Of a stretch of DNA of 64,000 nt, positions 26,001 to 40,129 are shown piece by piece. The DNA comes from Hyalella azteca. Taxonomy: Eukaryota > Arthropoda > Malacostraca > Amphipoda > Hyalellidae. Position 1 is the first letter of the stretch. Every line of letters begins with the position of its first letter. The notes beneath the pieces were generated by a model. It ran no database searches, was not told the origin of the DNA, and saw only the letters and a list, made by a program, of their open reading frames with translations. The DNA is taken from contig NW_025937946.1 in NCBI RefSeq assembly GCF_000764305.2, positions 18,599 to 82,598 on the forward strand, given 5' to 3'. A program made the translations under genes and the position numbers.

Positions 26001-29000
26001 TGGGCATATTAAGCGAGTATTTTTGTGAACTTAGAGCACTTTCTTGCTAATTTTTAGTACATAATTGTAGCTCTTGAAATGCGTAGTGGTCCCAAATTTG
26101 TGTCTTTCATTGAAATTGGACTTGAACGAAAAGCGCTACTTATTTGGAATTGATTGCAGTCAGGATATCAATAGTAGTTATTCTCCGTGCAACTGAAATT
26201 TCTTTCAACCTGAAACTCATGGAACCAATCCTGCAGTGCTATGGTAAATTTTAGTTCAGTGAGCAAGATCTTCACTGGTGTTTCTTTGAGCATATGAAAT
26301 AATAGAGGAAAAATCGTCGTTCTTTGAAAGACTATCAGCTCCTGCTCCATTTTTTCACGGACAGAAAGTCAACCCTCGTTTCAACCCTCGTCTCGTCTCA
26401 GAAAACGAAGCCAATCTGCTCTGCACTCACGGCATCTTNCTCAGCATGGAGGATTTGATTTCCATCAGTTTCATGCAGAGTTATCTCTGGCACATCTATT
26501 GAATATCTTATGTGCATTTAATGATTACCTTAGGTATATTTCTGTATTTTTTGGGAACCTTTTACGGAGTCCAAATGTTCTGTGGAAATTTCCAAATCTG
26601 TGCTGAATAACACATTTTAACGTGATATTTTGTAAGGGAAAATCAGAAATAGACCATCATAAAATTTTCACCTGTTTCGTAGGAGCACCTAAGTGTTTTC
26701 AAATTCTTGAACAATTAGTTTACTTTTTACGCCAAGCAGCGAAATATTAAAAATACCTATATTACATCATAATTTTTTTACTGATTTTTTATTTAAAATT
26801 TTGATTTTGCGATATTGCAAGACTAATTGCAATCTTATGTGTACAAGAACCAAAGCAATGAGTTGGACTCGTTACAAGGGGTAAGGACTATAGAACGCAT
26901 TACTAACTGCGGTCATTCGTAAAATTACATTGTAGCTAAAAAAATCCTATGGTATCTTATCTATGCTGAGCCATATTGATAAGCCAACACACTTGTAAGG
27001 ATTGCTTCAACAATAAAAACGTCTATAACTTACGCATCCGTAGTTGTTGCAGTGATCAACAGAATATAGACGATTTTGTAAGGACATTGACATTTCTGCA
27101 TTAAATTCAGTTTTTCATTTTCCATGCTCTCAATATAATTTTTTTTCTTTACGATGATTTTCTGGAACCTCTCCTTGTGTATGGGAGATTCTCGTTCTCG
27201 AACACAAATCTCCGACAATATGAAGCACGAACGAAATGATGCAACCTCCTGCTAATTGATATAATCTATAATCTCATATCGGAATAACGAGTCTTACAAT
27301 GAATCGTACGGTTTTTGATCAGCTCGCTGATTCATGGCGGGCGTTGGATTGGTAAATGGATTCATGGGCGTCACATTGCTAAGAACGCTCCTATTGCAAT
27401 CCCTTACAACATAAGGATACTGCCCGCACCCGAGCGCTCGGTTACATTAGCTGGCGGCTAATACGTGGTTTCCATTAATGCTGAAAGAAATAAAGAATTT
27501 TAATATGTCAAGAACACCTGATTTAACGTGAAATCAGTCGATTCCATTACGATTTATTGAGCATTTATTTTTTATGTAACATGAGGAGTGACAAGCCACG
27601 GACTCAAAACTTGATTGGCCTCAAAATAATTGTCACCGAATTGTACTCCTGAAACTCATGTTCCCTGTTCTGCAATCTTTTCAAAGGATAAAAATATATC
27701 TAGTGGCATAAATTAGTTCAGTTTCAGCATAACGGAGTGAAAAGAAGAAAATTAAAAGAATGTGTATTTGCCTAAATGTTTCTAAATTTCTATAGATATA
27801 CTGCTCCCCATATGAATGGGCAAGTTACATTTTGAACGTTAAAAAAAACTCGTATCCTTTCCCTGTATTTTTATAACAATAATTTACACGATTCCTTTCG
27901 GAGCAGCTTAACTATTTTCTTCTATCATGTGGCAAATGTGATAACGATTATTGCGTATTATCAAATTTTGATCGAATTCAGTAGTCAAGATTTATTGACT
28001 GAATGAACATTTCCACACACCCAAGTAAAAATTTACGAAAATCTATTACTTTTGATACTCGCTGCTCCAAGATGACGATCTCATGCGTGATTTTTCGAGC
28101 AGAAGTTTCAATTGTTTACCAAAGAGCGGCTCTACTTGAGAACGTCGTGCGTGTCCGTAAATAGAGCGCTCCACAAACTCTCGATGCAGTTTCTTTCGTT
28201 AAAACAAGACGGTCACTCCATCGAACGTCCTGCAGGGAACATCGGCTTTCCTTAATTACTACCTTTATCCTCCAAAAAACCTGCAGCGAAACTTTAATGC
28301 GTTTTGAATTGGCCCTAAATATCTTACGCCCGTTTGGGGCTCTCCATGATCAAATCGTCGTGCCAGGAGCGACGAACGCCCAAAACACTGCCGCCGATGA
28401 CCATTCTCGATTGCTACGAAATTCCTTCATAATATAACTGACGATGAAATTTGTTTTTTATAATGAATTATGTGTTCTTCAGCCCCCTTTGCTCTGGAAT
28501 AATCTTCAAAAGGGGATTTGCGACTGGTTATAAGTTAAACTCATTACCGTGAGTTGAAAGTGGGTAACTCATGTATTTATTCTACTAGATGGTAACTCTA
28601 CTAGAGGGTAACTCATGTATTTATGTTCATCACGCCAGCTACACCAGTGCTCGTGACAGAGGGCACTCGTAAGAATGAGCAGTAAGTCGGGTGGTACATG
28701 ATGGCAAATTGAATCAGTGATTTACGGATTCGAAATTTCAGTAATCTGCAAGAATTTTGGGATGACATTAATCTGTGACAGATCAGATTGGGCCCATAAC
28801 CGCCTATTCAACACTGCCACAACTATTACTATTACTACAATTGCTGACCAGAGCTCGCCGGCTCTCGTCCACAGTAATGACTCAGATGCCCTTAAACAAA
28901 AGGCCTACCCATATGGCTCGATCCACTCTCAGATGCCCTTAACCGGACAAATTTAGGATGCCACAAATTTAATAATCTATTCTCGGCATTATGGTTATAT

Positions 29001-31141
29001 TTTTAGTAGATTTTTCTTCTGCGAGGCCTATTAGTTTTCCAGTTCGAAGTTGGATTAGTTTGCGAATCAAGAATTAAACATACCTTTGCGGCATTCCAAT
29101 TACAATCTGGCACGGCTGAAAACGACGCGCAGAATCTAAATCATCGTATTTGAGTATGTGCTGTCAATATGTACAGAGAATTATTGCCAACATTTAATGT
29201 GAATTAGATAACGAGGAACATCTTGATAATGTTGCTCGCATCATTCTGCGTGACGCACGTTGGGACGTATTGCTTCTAATTATAATGGGAATTATTCGCC
29301 TACGTTACGTTAAATATTTCCCATTTGTTAATTCGTTCACTAGAACTCGGCTATATTCTGATGACTCGATCATTGATGAGATTTTCTGCCATAAGCGATC
29401 ACGTATACACTTTGTTTTATGTTCATGGGAAGATGCCCAATGTCGCCTCCAAGCCGTATTATCTGTAAAAGTTTACTGCGCACGATATTTATAGACTTGC
29501 CATCTTCTCTTTGTTGCGGGTCAATGAATCATTCATTGCTTCATTAAGTGAATTGCAACTTTACGTCCAAAGTTATGAGTTAGAAACTTTTGAATTAATT
29601 ATCTTTGATGTTGAGGTAAGAGTGACGTAAATAAACATTACTTACTACATCTGCGGATGGGATCGGTGAAGATATTAAAGTAAGTGTAGATCAATTCTTG
29701 ATAATTAATTATTCGTCTCACGAGGCTGTGTTCCTTTATTATTAGTTCGTTTGCCGCCGCTCTTGTCTAAGATTTCCCTCACCAGGGATATCGTCTTGAA
29801 TTATTGAACGTAAACCAACTTGGTTTACGGTAGAAAGTGAGAAATGTTGTCGAGGTATAGGTATGAGTCCATATTGTATTGTTATCATATATTGTGGAAG
29901 GTCAAGTTCTTGCGGGGTACATGGATGATCCTATTTCATAGATAAATGAATGTTGATAGTTCTTTGTAAATGGCATATTCTGTAATTTATTTCGCCATAT
30001 TAATTGGCACCATATGCTACGCTTAATATCTTGTATATCTTCATAAATTTCGGGATTCTGCGAAACTTTCGAGCATTTATAACCTTTGCGTAACATGAAT
30101 TTATTTTTGCCATTAGAGCTGTTTTGACTATAACCTTTTAGTCTTTATTTCAATATTTTCGAAAATCGTTCTCTTAAATTTTAATTTTTGCAGTTATTGA
30201 ATTATCAGGTGTAAATTCCGCAGAGTTAAACTAAGTGCGTTCTATCTAGCATCGCGCACAGTATATATTTGAGAAACTGATACAGCTTAAAACTCCCGCT
30301 TGGCTAATTGTTTTGAACAAATTCCAATTAATCTGATTACACTTGTTCTTAGGTTTGATTTGATAGCGCGTTCGTTACCGCAATACAACAGTAACTGGAT
30401 TTGACTTTTACAAAAATCGATAAAAATATTTTGTTTTCACCTTAGCATTTGATTGATTCGGCCACAAATCCAATTATAAGTAATTAGTACAAGTATTCTT
30501 GAATTTCCGTGCGATTACTATATACGTTTTAATATTTTTTTACTCGTTCGTATCTCTAATTTTATATCATCAAAGATCTCATTTAGAAAAAAACTTGTGT
30601 TTGTTACATCTATATGATGTTCTCTTGCGTGAACATTCATAAGTATTGGCAATACTTTAATTACAAAGAAGCTCAGAAACCTTGCTTATGCAGAGACTTA
30701 TTCAATTTAGTTTTTTTACGCGTTTTTAGTATATTTTCTGTTCCATGATTGATTCTTGGCGGATTTATTCGTATGTGGGCGAGCTGAGGAATAAGTGGCA
30801 TCCAAATCACCACTAAATTTTATATCGAAGTTGCGTTTTCCTAGCTAGGCTTTTCTGAACTTCGTTGTGCAAACGGCAGTGGATAGTATTAGTAATTATT
30901 GATAATATTATTAATAAGTAATAAAAATGCAGTTGAATATTTATACATACAAAACTTAACGTCATTCTTCTTTCTCTTCCCCATCCAAACTTATCACAAT
31001 TTAATCGCATGTCTAATAGGCTGGAAAGAATGTCGTATATATTTTTATGCTTGTCTTGTTTGTTGCAACTTCTCAATTGCTCGCAGTAATTTGCTATCAT
31101 CGCCTATAAACCCAGCCATAAAGATTGTAGAATTTAATTAC
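23085..31141. other. Long AT-rich stretch, no gene recognised
   Basis: Eight kilobases with short frames only and no convincing exon. Small items are an ATC run at 24339-24353, a single N at 26439, a GGTAACTC repeat at 28545-28620 and a near-perfect palindrome CGTAAACCAACTTGGTTTAC near 29809. Confidence 0.6.
28040..28440. other. GC-raised stretch, possible conserved non-coding element
   Basis: About 400 bp of higher complexity and GC than the neighbouring sequence, without long frames or repeats. A similar short stretch lies at 27310-27470. These may be regulatory DNA or old mobile-element remnants; nothing in the sequence settles it. Confidence 0.2.
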
Positions 31142-31210
31142 AAGAGTACTCCATTTTATAAGCCCGAGGACTTGTACTAAGAGTACTCCATTTTATAAGC
31201 CCGAGGACTT
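31142..31210. repeat. 37-bp tandem repeat, about 1.9 copies
   Basis: AAGAGTACTCCATTTTATAA starts at 31142 and again at 31179, with the rest of the unit (GCCCGAGGACTT) repeated. Confidence 0.9.
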
Positions 31211-31225
31211 AGGATTCAAGCGTCG

Positions 31226-31270
31226 CTATGAAGCAGGACTATTTTCACTATGAAGCAGGACTATTTTCAT
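31226..31270. repeat. 22-bp tandem repeat, 2 copies
   Basis: CTATGAAGCAGGACTATTTT occurs at 31226 and 31248 in direct tandem. Confidence 0.9.
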
Positions 31271-31368
31271 CAAATGAATGCCATCAAAGGAACCTTGAGA
31301 AAATTAAGAATTTGTGTATTCACGCCGCGAGTGCGATGGAGATTAAGGCTTCTCCGCAGAGACCAATG

Positions 31369-31528
31369 TATTAAACTCGAGGTACTTGAGCAGGCAGAAG
31401 ACTTTATAGCGTCTTATTTTGTATTAAACTCGAGGTACTTGAGCAGGCAGAAGACTTTATAGCGTCTTATTTTGTATTAAACTCGAGGTACTTGAGCAGG
31501 CAGAAGACTTTATAGCGTCTTATTTTGC
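31369..31528. repeat. 53-bp minisatellite, 3 copies
   Basis: TATTAAACTCGAGGTACTTG starts at 31369, 31422 and 31475. The three units appear identical, which suggests recent expansion. The unit ends GCGTCTTATTTTG. Confidence 0.96.
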
Positions 31529-34500
31529 GTGGGACGTTTCTTGAATGAAGCAACAAGAGCTGACGCTACAGAGAAAATTAGCACGAAGATCTTCAGTTGG
31601 ACGATGGAAGTGCCTCTTGCATCGTGGTGTGAATAAATATCGAGAACTGCTATGTGACAATTTTGCAAATTTCACTTATTATTAAATCAATATACGGTAA
31701 CGTAAAAAACATTGATTTTTGATATATTGTTCCTAATGTCTCTGTCAATCGAAATTGAAACATTAATTTATATTCAGGATAATTCCATTTGCTTTCTACA
31801 GGATGTTAATTTTCATAAGTACAGTGAGAGAACGTTTTTCTGAGTGCTGAGATATTCCTAGCAAATAAATAATTGAATTGCATTTCCCGATTTTTCGTGT
31901 CTTGCAGTAAGGAGTAAAACTTGATTTCGAATTAGCACATTTCAGAAATTTTGTGAAGGATTTGGACTATTCTGGTGGTGATTGCTTCAGGCAAGCCGAT
32001 TTTCTTTTATGCATGCTGCTGTTAAAGTTATTATTCATATTTAAGTTCATGTACAGTCAATTATATTTATATTAATTTGTGCCTGTGGAGCTATTCCGCT
32101 ATATGTCTCAGTGCTCAACGCTTTGTCTTCAATGAATAATTTCCGCTATGAGATCGACTCTTGTTCAACACATGCGAGGGATTCTCTACACGGAGTTTGT
32201 TTGCTATATTGATTTTGATCGCTCTCTTGCAATTAGTGGTGTTTAGAAGATGAAAATCAAACTGTTACGATATCAAACTGTTCCGTTCGCCTCAATAACA
32301 TAGACGTTAATGAAGATACGCCAATATTTATGCCTAAATTTATTATGTACCAATATATATATATCTAAACAAATTTATTAAATTCAATAGGCATTTCAAT
32401 TACGAATCGGAATCAGATGAATATTGGCCTTTTGAAGACCGAAAAACCCAGTCATCACTGCCGGGCAATGAATGATATTTCAACAGGTTTTTTGAGGATT
32501 AAATTTTAATATTATTACTTCTTTATATTTATTCGAATATTTTGAATATCAGCACTGTTAATGGAAAACAGGGGAACTTGATTACGCATCATTTTCCAGT
32601 AAAATTTGTTTTGTTGCCCGCTCGGTCTTCGAATTACATTGAAATGAATCAAATGTTTTACTCACATTTTACTGTATATAATTCAGCCTAAATGAATTAA
32701 TGAGACCAGCATCGTGATGCTAAATTCACAAACTTGAAGTGTCCGATTCATTTAATGAAATTACACCAGTATTTTTATTTTAAATTGAAACTAAATTTTA
32801 TTGGCTTGGTTATCATCTGAATTTCTTACTATGGTTGAAAGTCGCATTTAAATGCTAAGTCGGTTTAAAAAAGCGTATATATACATATTATGAGTCTGGA
32901 AATATTGTGATATCCCGCCCGCTCAATTTCCTCGCGCAGTTTTGATGCAACTTTTCATAAACTTTCTTTGCGAGTTGAGATTCTAACCTGCGAAATTGCA
33001 CATGTTAATTCACTGTTATTATTCGGCCTATTGCGTTCACATTGTGGTTACTTTATGTGTAGAATTTTATATTTCGTTTAATCGCATCGCATCCCGTATT
33101 GCCTGTTTAGCTAAAAATAGCAAGATACTTGGCGTGTACCCATATAATAATGCTTTAATCCAGTTAATAAAGAATACTTTTTTCTCAAATCCAGGCATTT
33201 CAAATACTGTTAATAACGAAACTAATGCGCGCTAGTTGATGAAATGGCCGATGAAATACACGTTTTTGATATATAATATGTATAAATATCCTATGACTAT
33301 TGAATCAAAAATGTGAAGAAAAAAAACATATTTCTTGTCAATATAACTTTAAAATAACAATTTTAAAGTTTCGATACCACTCTCGCCGCTTCGGTTTACA
33401 ACGACATACTATTCTCCCAATAAGAAATTAATGCCTCACAATTTTAATGGTAATATCACGTTATTCTGTCGCATTGAGTGAAATAATCCAAATCTAGCCA
33501 CTCGTTCTAATAACCCGATGCCTAACAAGTGAAGTTAACGTTGACTTACAGAGAATGTAGACCTGGTTCATTCTCAGCTGGAGCCTTGTCTTTCTTCCCA
33601 AGCATCCGTAGCCAAACTTGGAGTTTTATGGCCCAATAATGGTATTTTAACGGCTGATTATACGAGGCCTAACTCTTGCAGCAGCGTGAAACGTTCACCT
33701 TCATCGGCAAGTGAAGTACAGAGCGTCTGTAAAGTTTGATGGGCTTCCTTGCCTTTAATGTCTCAGACCATAAGGCGTATGTTGGCTGACTTAGAGGTGA
33801 AGGGTAAGAGTAACCTTCTACGTATATGATCGAAAAGTCTGTTCGATTCATAAGGGATTTATCGTATGTGGTTTTGAACTCATTTCATCTCGACTAGAAT
33901 AAAAATATTGGAGTTTGTATGCGGTACCAAGCACAAGAACTGAAGAAGACCATTTCGTGCCATTTCGTACAAGTAGTCGTACCATTTCTAACTCTTAAGT
34001 CATCCATTCGCTCATAAAAAAATACAAATGAAAAGCTGCCGAAATAACCGGAAGAAAAATTGAAATTATATTCCCATTTTTGCCTTACACACAAAAAACA
34101 GTGATTGACCAGATTACTACAAATCTGGAAAGGCAATCAGCAAGTACTTAAATTTATTTCCGTTTTAATAACTATTCCCATCCCGTAATAATTCCAAATC
34201 CAGTCAAAATGGAATTTGAAAATTCACAATTCATTCATATCAGACATTTGTGTTAATATTTTAAAATTCGTCTCCTGAATTCTTTAGTGAAATAGCAGTG
34301 TTATAACCCGGTTATACTACAATAGATTCAGAGCAGCGAAATTCACATACCAAATTGCCTAATCCATCAGCTAAAGGCGATCTCTTGCCTATAATAACTT
34401 TACTCTGACGGAAACCTATAAGACAAGATCAATTCACAGTCAAGACATTTTCTCAGGACACTTTTTTCGAATTGTGATGGATTAAATGTTGAAGTTTCTT

Positions 34501-36462
34501 TACCGGGCTATTTTAGGGAGGGGCAAAAAAAGTGACAAGGTATTGAATGACTACTGTGTGAGTACTAACATGATACATTTAATCAATTTATTTAATTAAT
34601 CAAAATTTTTGTTAAACGTAATCTGTTGCTAAAATTCCCTCTTTTTGTAACGATTCAATTGTTGAGCAACCTACTTATGGGAATGACGTTTGGACTTGAA
34701 CTTGAGATGGCTAACCTGGAAAAAAAAATCCGGGCGTAGCGAAAAAATTCAGTTCCCCCAGAAAAAGTCGTCGGATTTATAAGCAATTTTTTTACGCTGC
34801 AGTCGGAGAAGAAAGGTTCAATCCCTGATTCGTTGTGTGTTTTCATTCTCAGTAAACTGGAAATTCTAGTAACAAAAGGGATCAACAGCAAAATTTTGCG
34901 GGATGAAGATATGTAACTTTCTTTTCTTGTAAAATACTAACGAATACTCCAAAGAAAATTCTAAGGAGCAAGTCAATAATGTATAGTTTTATGGGTTATT
35001 AGGACATTTTTAAGATAATTTCGCTTAATAATTCTGTAGATACTTGATATTTCAAGCAATGATGTTGATGTAAACGTCTGATTGATATGAAATTCGAGAC
35101 ATTTCTCGCGACTCGCAGTGATAAACAACTGGTTTAATGGAAGCTGTAGTCCACCACCTACATTGGCTGGACAGACGATCACAAAAAACGATAATGCGTG
35201 TTTACCAGAACTCAAAATTTATTTTCTCGAATGAATTTCGAGCTCCTGTGTATTCACAGAAGGCTCAAAGAAGTCAGTGGAAATTTTTTATGGGAAATTA
35301 AATTATCCGCACTGCGTAATTGCTTTAAATTTTAAAGTCTTCTGGTAACTTTTTGTTTCCTTCTATACGATAAATGATAATAAAATTTCATTTAACGAAA
35401 ACTTTATTCATTTCTATTTAGGCTACAAAATTAACGTATATTACTGTTAATCGTATTCGTAAAAATTGGTTCTACATCATACTGCTACTCCCTATTGCTT
35501 TGTATACATTTTCATTAAAGGATTTGCTGATTCCGGGCTTTTCTTAGATTTGTAAATTAAAGTTTTCTTGGTAATTAATTACTTGCTGGCATTCCTTTCA
35601 AGTATTCTAAAGAGCTGGTAAAATCTTGGGTCCTTGCCCACTCGCAAAATAATCGCAGGGCTGAAGTTTCTGCATTCATATTTTATTTGAAATAAACTTG
35701 GGCAGTTTTGAAGTTGAACCAACTATGGTTCATAAATGTCCAAAATTCCAGGACAAGAAAATACGCTATTTTATTCGTATTTTTGTCTTTTTACCATGAA
35801 GGTCATATATGATTCATTAAAAAAATCACACTCGATTTTTATTTCGTGTCTTGCTATACTTTGCAGTTCGCACAAGCTTTAACTTTAACGTTCTGCTAAT
35901 GTTCTTTGGCAAATATTTGTTCCATGCAATCTTGGCAAAATAATTAATTCAGTCATGATCGCAAAAAAAGTTTTAAATAGTGCCTCATTTTTTGGGCATT
36001 CAGTTGTTAAAATTCGTTACAAAATTATTTATATCTCACTATTTGAACAGGATTCCATTAGTGAATTCACCATTATCATCAAGATAAGGTGTCTTTTCAA
36101 TTACGAACAAAAACAGACACAGCTGATAATAGGGCCAAACCATCAAAATAATTTGTGTTTTCTGCTAATAAATGTTCCATAATGAGATAATCAGGATCAG
36201 GGTTGAATTGCTAAAAAACTTATACTGTATCAAAGCTAAACACCTAATTTATCCGCAAACGATTCAAACTTGAACAAAATTGCCAGGTATATGATATTAT
36301 TCCAATATGCGTTCATTTTTTATTGATGCGCCCCCAAAGCATTGCATTTTTCTATTGGCTCTTCTCTAGACTATGAAACTGACGAAGGAAGGCATTGGCT
36401 GAATATCGGAACAGCCATTTCGGCCCAGGGCCATAAAATATTTCAAAGGGAAGAAAAACATT
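31529..36462. other. No gene recognised
   Basis: AT-rich sequence with short frames. A moderately GC-rich patch at 33530-33840 and another at 36310-36440 have no identifiable content. Confidence 0.6.
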
Positions 36463-36886
36463 CGAAAGTCTTCAGTTCGGCTTTCTTTACAAAACACTGC
36501 CCTGTTCCAATCAGCTTATAAGTACTTAAAAGATGAGAAACTTCCGCAGATGCCCTAAATTCCTTTTTGAAATTTCTTCTGTTTCGCCAAGACGAAAGGT
36601 TCATAATCGAAAAATTTCAACACTAAAAATGTTATCGAATTCATTCACTTCAATTGCAATGTAAATTGTCTTATCGAAAGTCTTCAGTTCGGCTTTCTTT
36701 ACAAAACACTGCCCTGTTCCAATCAGCTTATAAGTACTTAAAAGATGAGAAACTTCCGCAGATGCCCTGAATTTCCCTTTGAAATTTCTTCCGTTTCGCC
36801 AAAACGAAAGGTTCATTATCGAAAAATTTCTACATTAAAAATTTAATCGAATTCATTCACCTCAATTGCAATGTAAATTTTCATTT
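36463..36886. repeat. 212-bp tandem duplication, 2 copies
   Basis: Copy 1 (36463-36674) and copy 2 (36675-36886) both start CGAAAGTCTTCAGTTCGG and differ at scattered single bases. They abut directly. A 71-codon minus-strand frame lies in copy 2 but is not preserved well enough to suggest a gene. Confidence 0.95.
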
Positions 36887-37194
36887 TTTCTATGAAAGGT
36901 TTGATTTCTGTTTTTTGTCTATAAACTGGAAATTCCCTTCAATTAATCCTTCCACTCAAAACCGTGCGACGCACAAATAATTAAATTTAAATTTAACCAA
37001 ATGTTTTCATTCAGCAGCAATTCTTTTGTATCTTCTTCTGTATCATTAACTTTCTTGGTGCCACGATTTAAACATTAGAAACGAGTGACCTTATGACCTG
37101 ACTGGGTTCAGTTCTTCAAACTGTTCCAGAAAAATTAGGAGTCTGGTCAGAGGTGAACATTTCAACGTGGACACCCCGGCTCCAGGTTCGCTGA

Positions 37195-37517
37195 GTCCAA
37201 CATCCTGACCCTTGACACTCGCATTGATATTTTTCCACCATTTTAACATTTAACCGCTGAAACTAGCCGATTTGTTAGCCCGTTGTGCCTTAATAAGGAG
37301 CTTTTCCAATATCCAGTTCCTCTCTCACATTGATATTTTCCCACCATTTTAACATTTAATTTATGAAACTATCCGATTTGTTGGCTCATTGTGCCTTAAG
37401 GAGCTTCTCCAACATCCAGACCCTTGACGCTCGCATTGATATTTTTCCACCTATTTAAAATTTGATCCCTAAAACTAACCGATTTGTTGGCTCATTGTGC
37501 CTTAAAGAGCTTTTTAA
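37195..37517. repeat. 106-bp tandem repeat, about 3 copies
   Basis: ATTGATATTTT followed by CCACC starts at 37223, 37329 and 37435, exactly 106 bp apart. Each unit carries CCGATTTGTT and TTGTGCCTTAA. Copies have diverged by perhaps 15-20%, so this array is older than its neighbours. Confidence 0.92.
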
Positions 37518-38506
37518 ACGCAGCAATTAAATGCTAAGGCCTATATAAAGTTAAATTAATTAACATGGGGAATCAAAGAACTGGAAAATTAGAAAGCTGG
37601 AAGAAAGATGAGATCAGATATACAGGTCTGATGCGATAATTCAAATTCCACCATAAACTTGAATTTCTAAACTAACATGAAATGGAAAAGCGGTTACGTG
37701 GTAGATAAAAAAGTTGCCACTTTAATTCTTCACATGCGTGGAAAATCGATAACCCATATCATATCTTTTACTTGCTTATCGTTTAGGTTTGTAATAAAAA
37801 GAATATGCCGATAATATATAGTTAAGAAAAGTAAGAAAGTCCGTGCTCCAACAACAGCGATGGGCAAAGTTGTCTTTCAGGTTTTTACGATCATTACTGA
37901 TTAACATTATTGACTTGAGTGGGTGCAATCAGGTTTAACGTCCTAAAAGTGCATAGAAATAGCCGGATTAGCACGATAAACTTCAAATTGTTCTCTCAAG
38001 TGCCAGTGGAGTCTGGACGAACTCAAGTAGGATAGGAAGTGTACCGCGGCTGGCAGCAGCGACAACAGTAAAGGACTCATGGCGCGACACCTTGCCACTC
38101 AATGTACCGAAGAAATACATTCGTGTGATGATAGATTTATTACAAAAATGCAATAATATTATTGATTTATTTCAAATTGTTTTTGCCTTCCTTGAAACTC
38201 ATTAAGGTGTAATTTCTCTAAACTTTTCGAAATGGCTGCGACTAAAGAACTTTCTTTTCCTTCTCTTCATTCTACATACCTATTTGAGGGACTTGAACAT
38301 GTTATCTTGTGCAAGAAATCATGGCTGACTGTGTTAGATCTTTGATGCAGTTTGATTAGTGTTTTATCACGAAAACTCCTCTCGAACTATAAACTTTTTT
38401 CTCAACAACTTGCTTGAAGAAGTTTTTCCGACAATTTCTCTGAAGAAGCTTTTTTCTAGCAACTTGTTTGAAGGAACCATGCCGCATTGGTGAATAAAAG
38501 TTGCTG
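37518..38506. other. No gene recognised
   Basis: Plain spacer between the 106-bp and 25-bp arrays. Near 38400-38470 a loose repeat of AACTTGCTTGAAGAAG-type motifs occurs two or three times. Confidence 0.55.
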
Positions 38507-38632
38507 CAATGCGAACTTGGCCATTGCAGCTCAATGTGAACTTGGCCATTGCAGCTCAATGCGAACTTGGCCATTGCAGCTCAATGTGAACTTGGCCATT
38601 GCAGCTCAATGCGAACTTGGCCATTGCTGCTC
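38507..38632. repeat. 25-bp minisatellite, 5 copies
   Basis: Units of AATGYGAACTTGGCCATTGC plus AGCTC repeat every 25 bp; GCGAACTT and GTGAACTT variants alternate, hinting at a 50-bp higher-order unit. It shares the 11-mer GGCCATTGCAG with the 92-bp array at 41.8 kb. Confidence 0.95.
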
Positions 38633-39513
38633 TTCTGAAAGATTAATGATAGTTACACAAACTACGTATCAACCAAAATCATTATTTGGCGCTCCTCACC
38701 TCGCTGATGGCTTGTAGGGAGCGTTGATTAAGAGTTTAATGCCCCAAATTATTTTTTTTCTTCATTTATGTTTAGCTTGGTATGGTAAAATTCTTTTTCT
38801 ATAGAGATTCTTTCTGCGAGAATTTTTTTTTTGGCTGAATAATACTTTAACGAACTGCTGGGAACAAGAAAACTGTGTTTGTCCTATGTCTGCAATTTGC
38901 GTCATCATTTCCACAATTTTCCGATCACTTATTATATGAAGAGAAATTCCATTTATTTCTTTTATTATTTTCAAGCAAATTTGATTAATTCAGGCTCGAG
39001 ACAAACTTTGTGCATATATTTATGTGATACCAGGAGCCAAGGCTTTTGTTTTGTAGCTTGTATAAATTTTGTGATTTTAAATTAGAAAATTGTCGAACTG
39101 CTCTAAAAGATCACTATGAAGAATAAAAGATCACTCTAACGAAAGTCATTCTCTCGTTTTTTATCTGGTCCATTTACTTAGAGGAAGCCACTTCAAAAGA
39201 ATACACAACAACAACAAGTTAGTACGTAAGGACAATAGCCTAATGCTATAAATTAGAGCCTGGTTAATACATTGTTCTGGCAAATATATGCTCGAGCTAA
39301 ACTCATGAGAATCATGGGCTTATTAAAAATTTAGTGGAAAAAATATTCACGTATTGTTACGTTGAATCGTATATCATATATTCAAATTCACATATTCACG
39401 ATTAGCTTGAATGACACTTAGTTTAAATGAATTATCTCCTAATTCCTATTATAAATTTTAAAATTGGCCCATATGATCATTTACGAAATTGCTGCGTGAA
39501 CGAGCCTGCTTCA
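38633..39513. other. No gene recognised
   Basis: AT-rich spacer between the 25-bp array and the 212-bp duplication. Nothing structured seen. Confidence 0.6.
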
Positions 39514-39937
39514 CAGACCTGAAGAATGACAATATTTCATGTAGATCCCACAATGAGATGTTACTCTGCCCGTTTGCTGGTGGATGAAAAATGGACATTT
39601 TTAGCATGGACCCGAAGTTTGTGATGTTTTTGTGTGTTTTTGTTTTGCTGCTCGGGATCTTCCGGTGCAAACTAGGCGAAAATTTGGCACCAGAGCAGAA
39701 AAATTGTTTCCTCGAGAACTCCACACAGACCGGAAGAATGCCAATATTTCATGTAGATCCCGCAATGAGATGTTACTCTGCCCGTTTGCTGGTGGATGAA
39801 AAATGGACATTTTTAGCACGGACCCGAAGTTTGTGATGTTTTTGTGAGTTTTTGTTTTGCTGCTCGGGATCTTCCGGTGCAAACTAGTCGAAAATTTTGA
39901 GCCAGAGCAGAAAAATTGTTTCCTCGATAACTCCTGC
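39514..39937. repeat. 212-bp tandem duplication, 2 copies
   Basis: Copies at 39514-39725 and 39726-39937 share GAAGAATG, AATATTTCATGTAGATCCC and TGGATGAAAAATGGACATTT and are about 95% alike by eye. The unit length equals that of the array at 36463 but the sequence is unrelated. Frames on both strands look open in part of the unit; none has a recognised domain. Confidence 0.95.
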
Positions 39938-40129
39938 ACGGAGAGATGGACTAGAGTGGGAACATCTAGCCTAATTAGTGCTCCTGTTTACTTTTATTCA
40001 GACACGTACGCAATCAAATTTATTACTGGAGGTTTTAATATGAAATTTACCACAATTGTTCTAAATCGAGCTCGGCATGTTTGATGCCGTTCATTCATCA
40101 TCGTTTTAATTCTCCGTTCAACAAGGCCT

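Noticed and set aside
34790..34830. Possible tRNA T-loop (GGTTCAATCCC)
   Set aside because: The neighbouring bases do not form acceptor, D or anticodon stems on either strand.
38507..38632. CRISPR-like spacing of 25-bp repeats
   Set aside because: Units are directly adjacent with no unique spacers, and there are no cas genes; it is a minisatellite. The same applies to the arrays at 45.8 and 63.8 kb.
39458..39939. Similar frames in both copies of the 212-bp duplication
   Set aside because: Similarity follows from DNA identity; no domain, and open frames appear on both strands at once.
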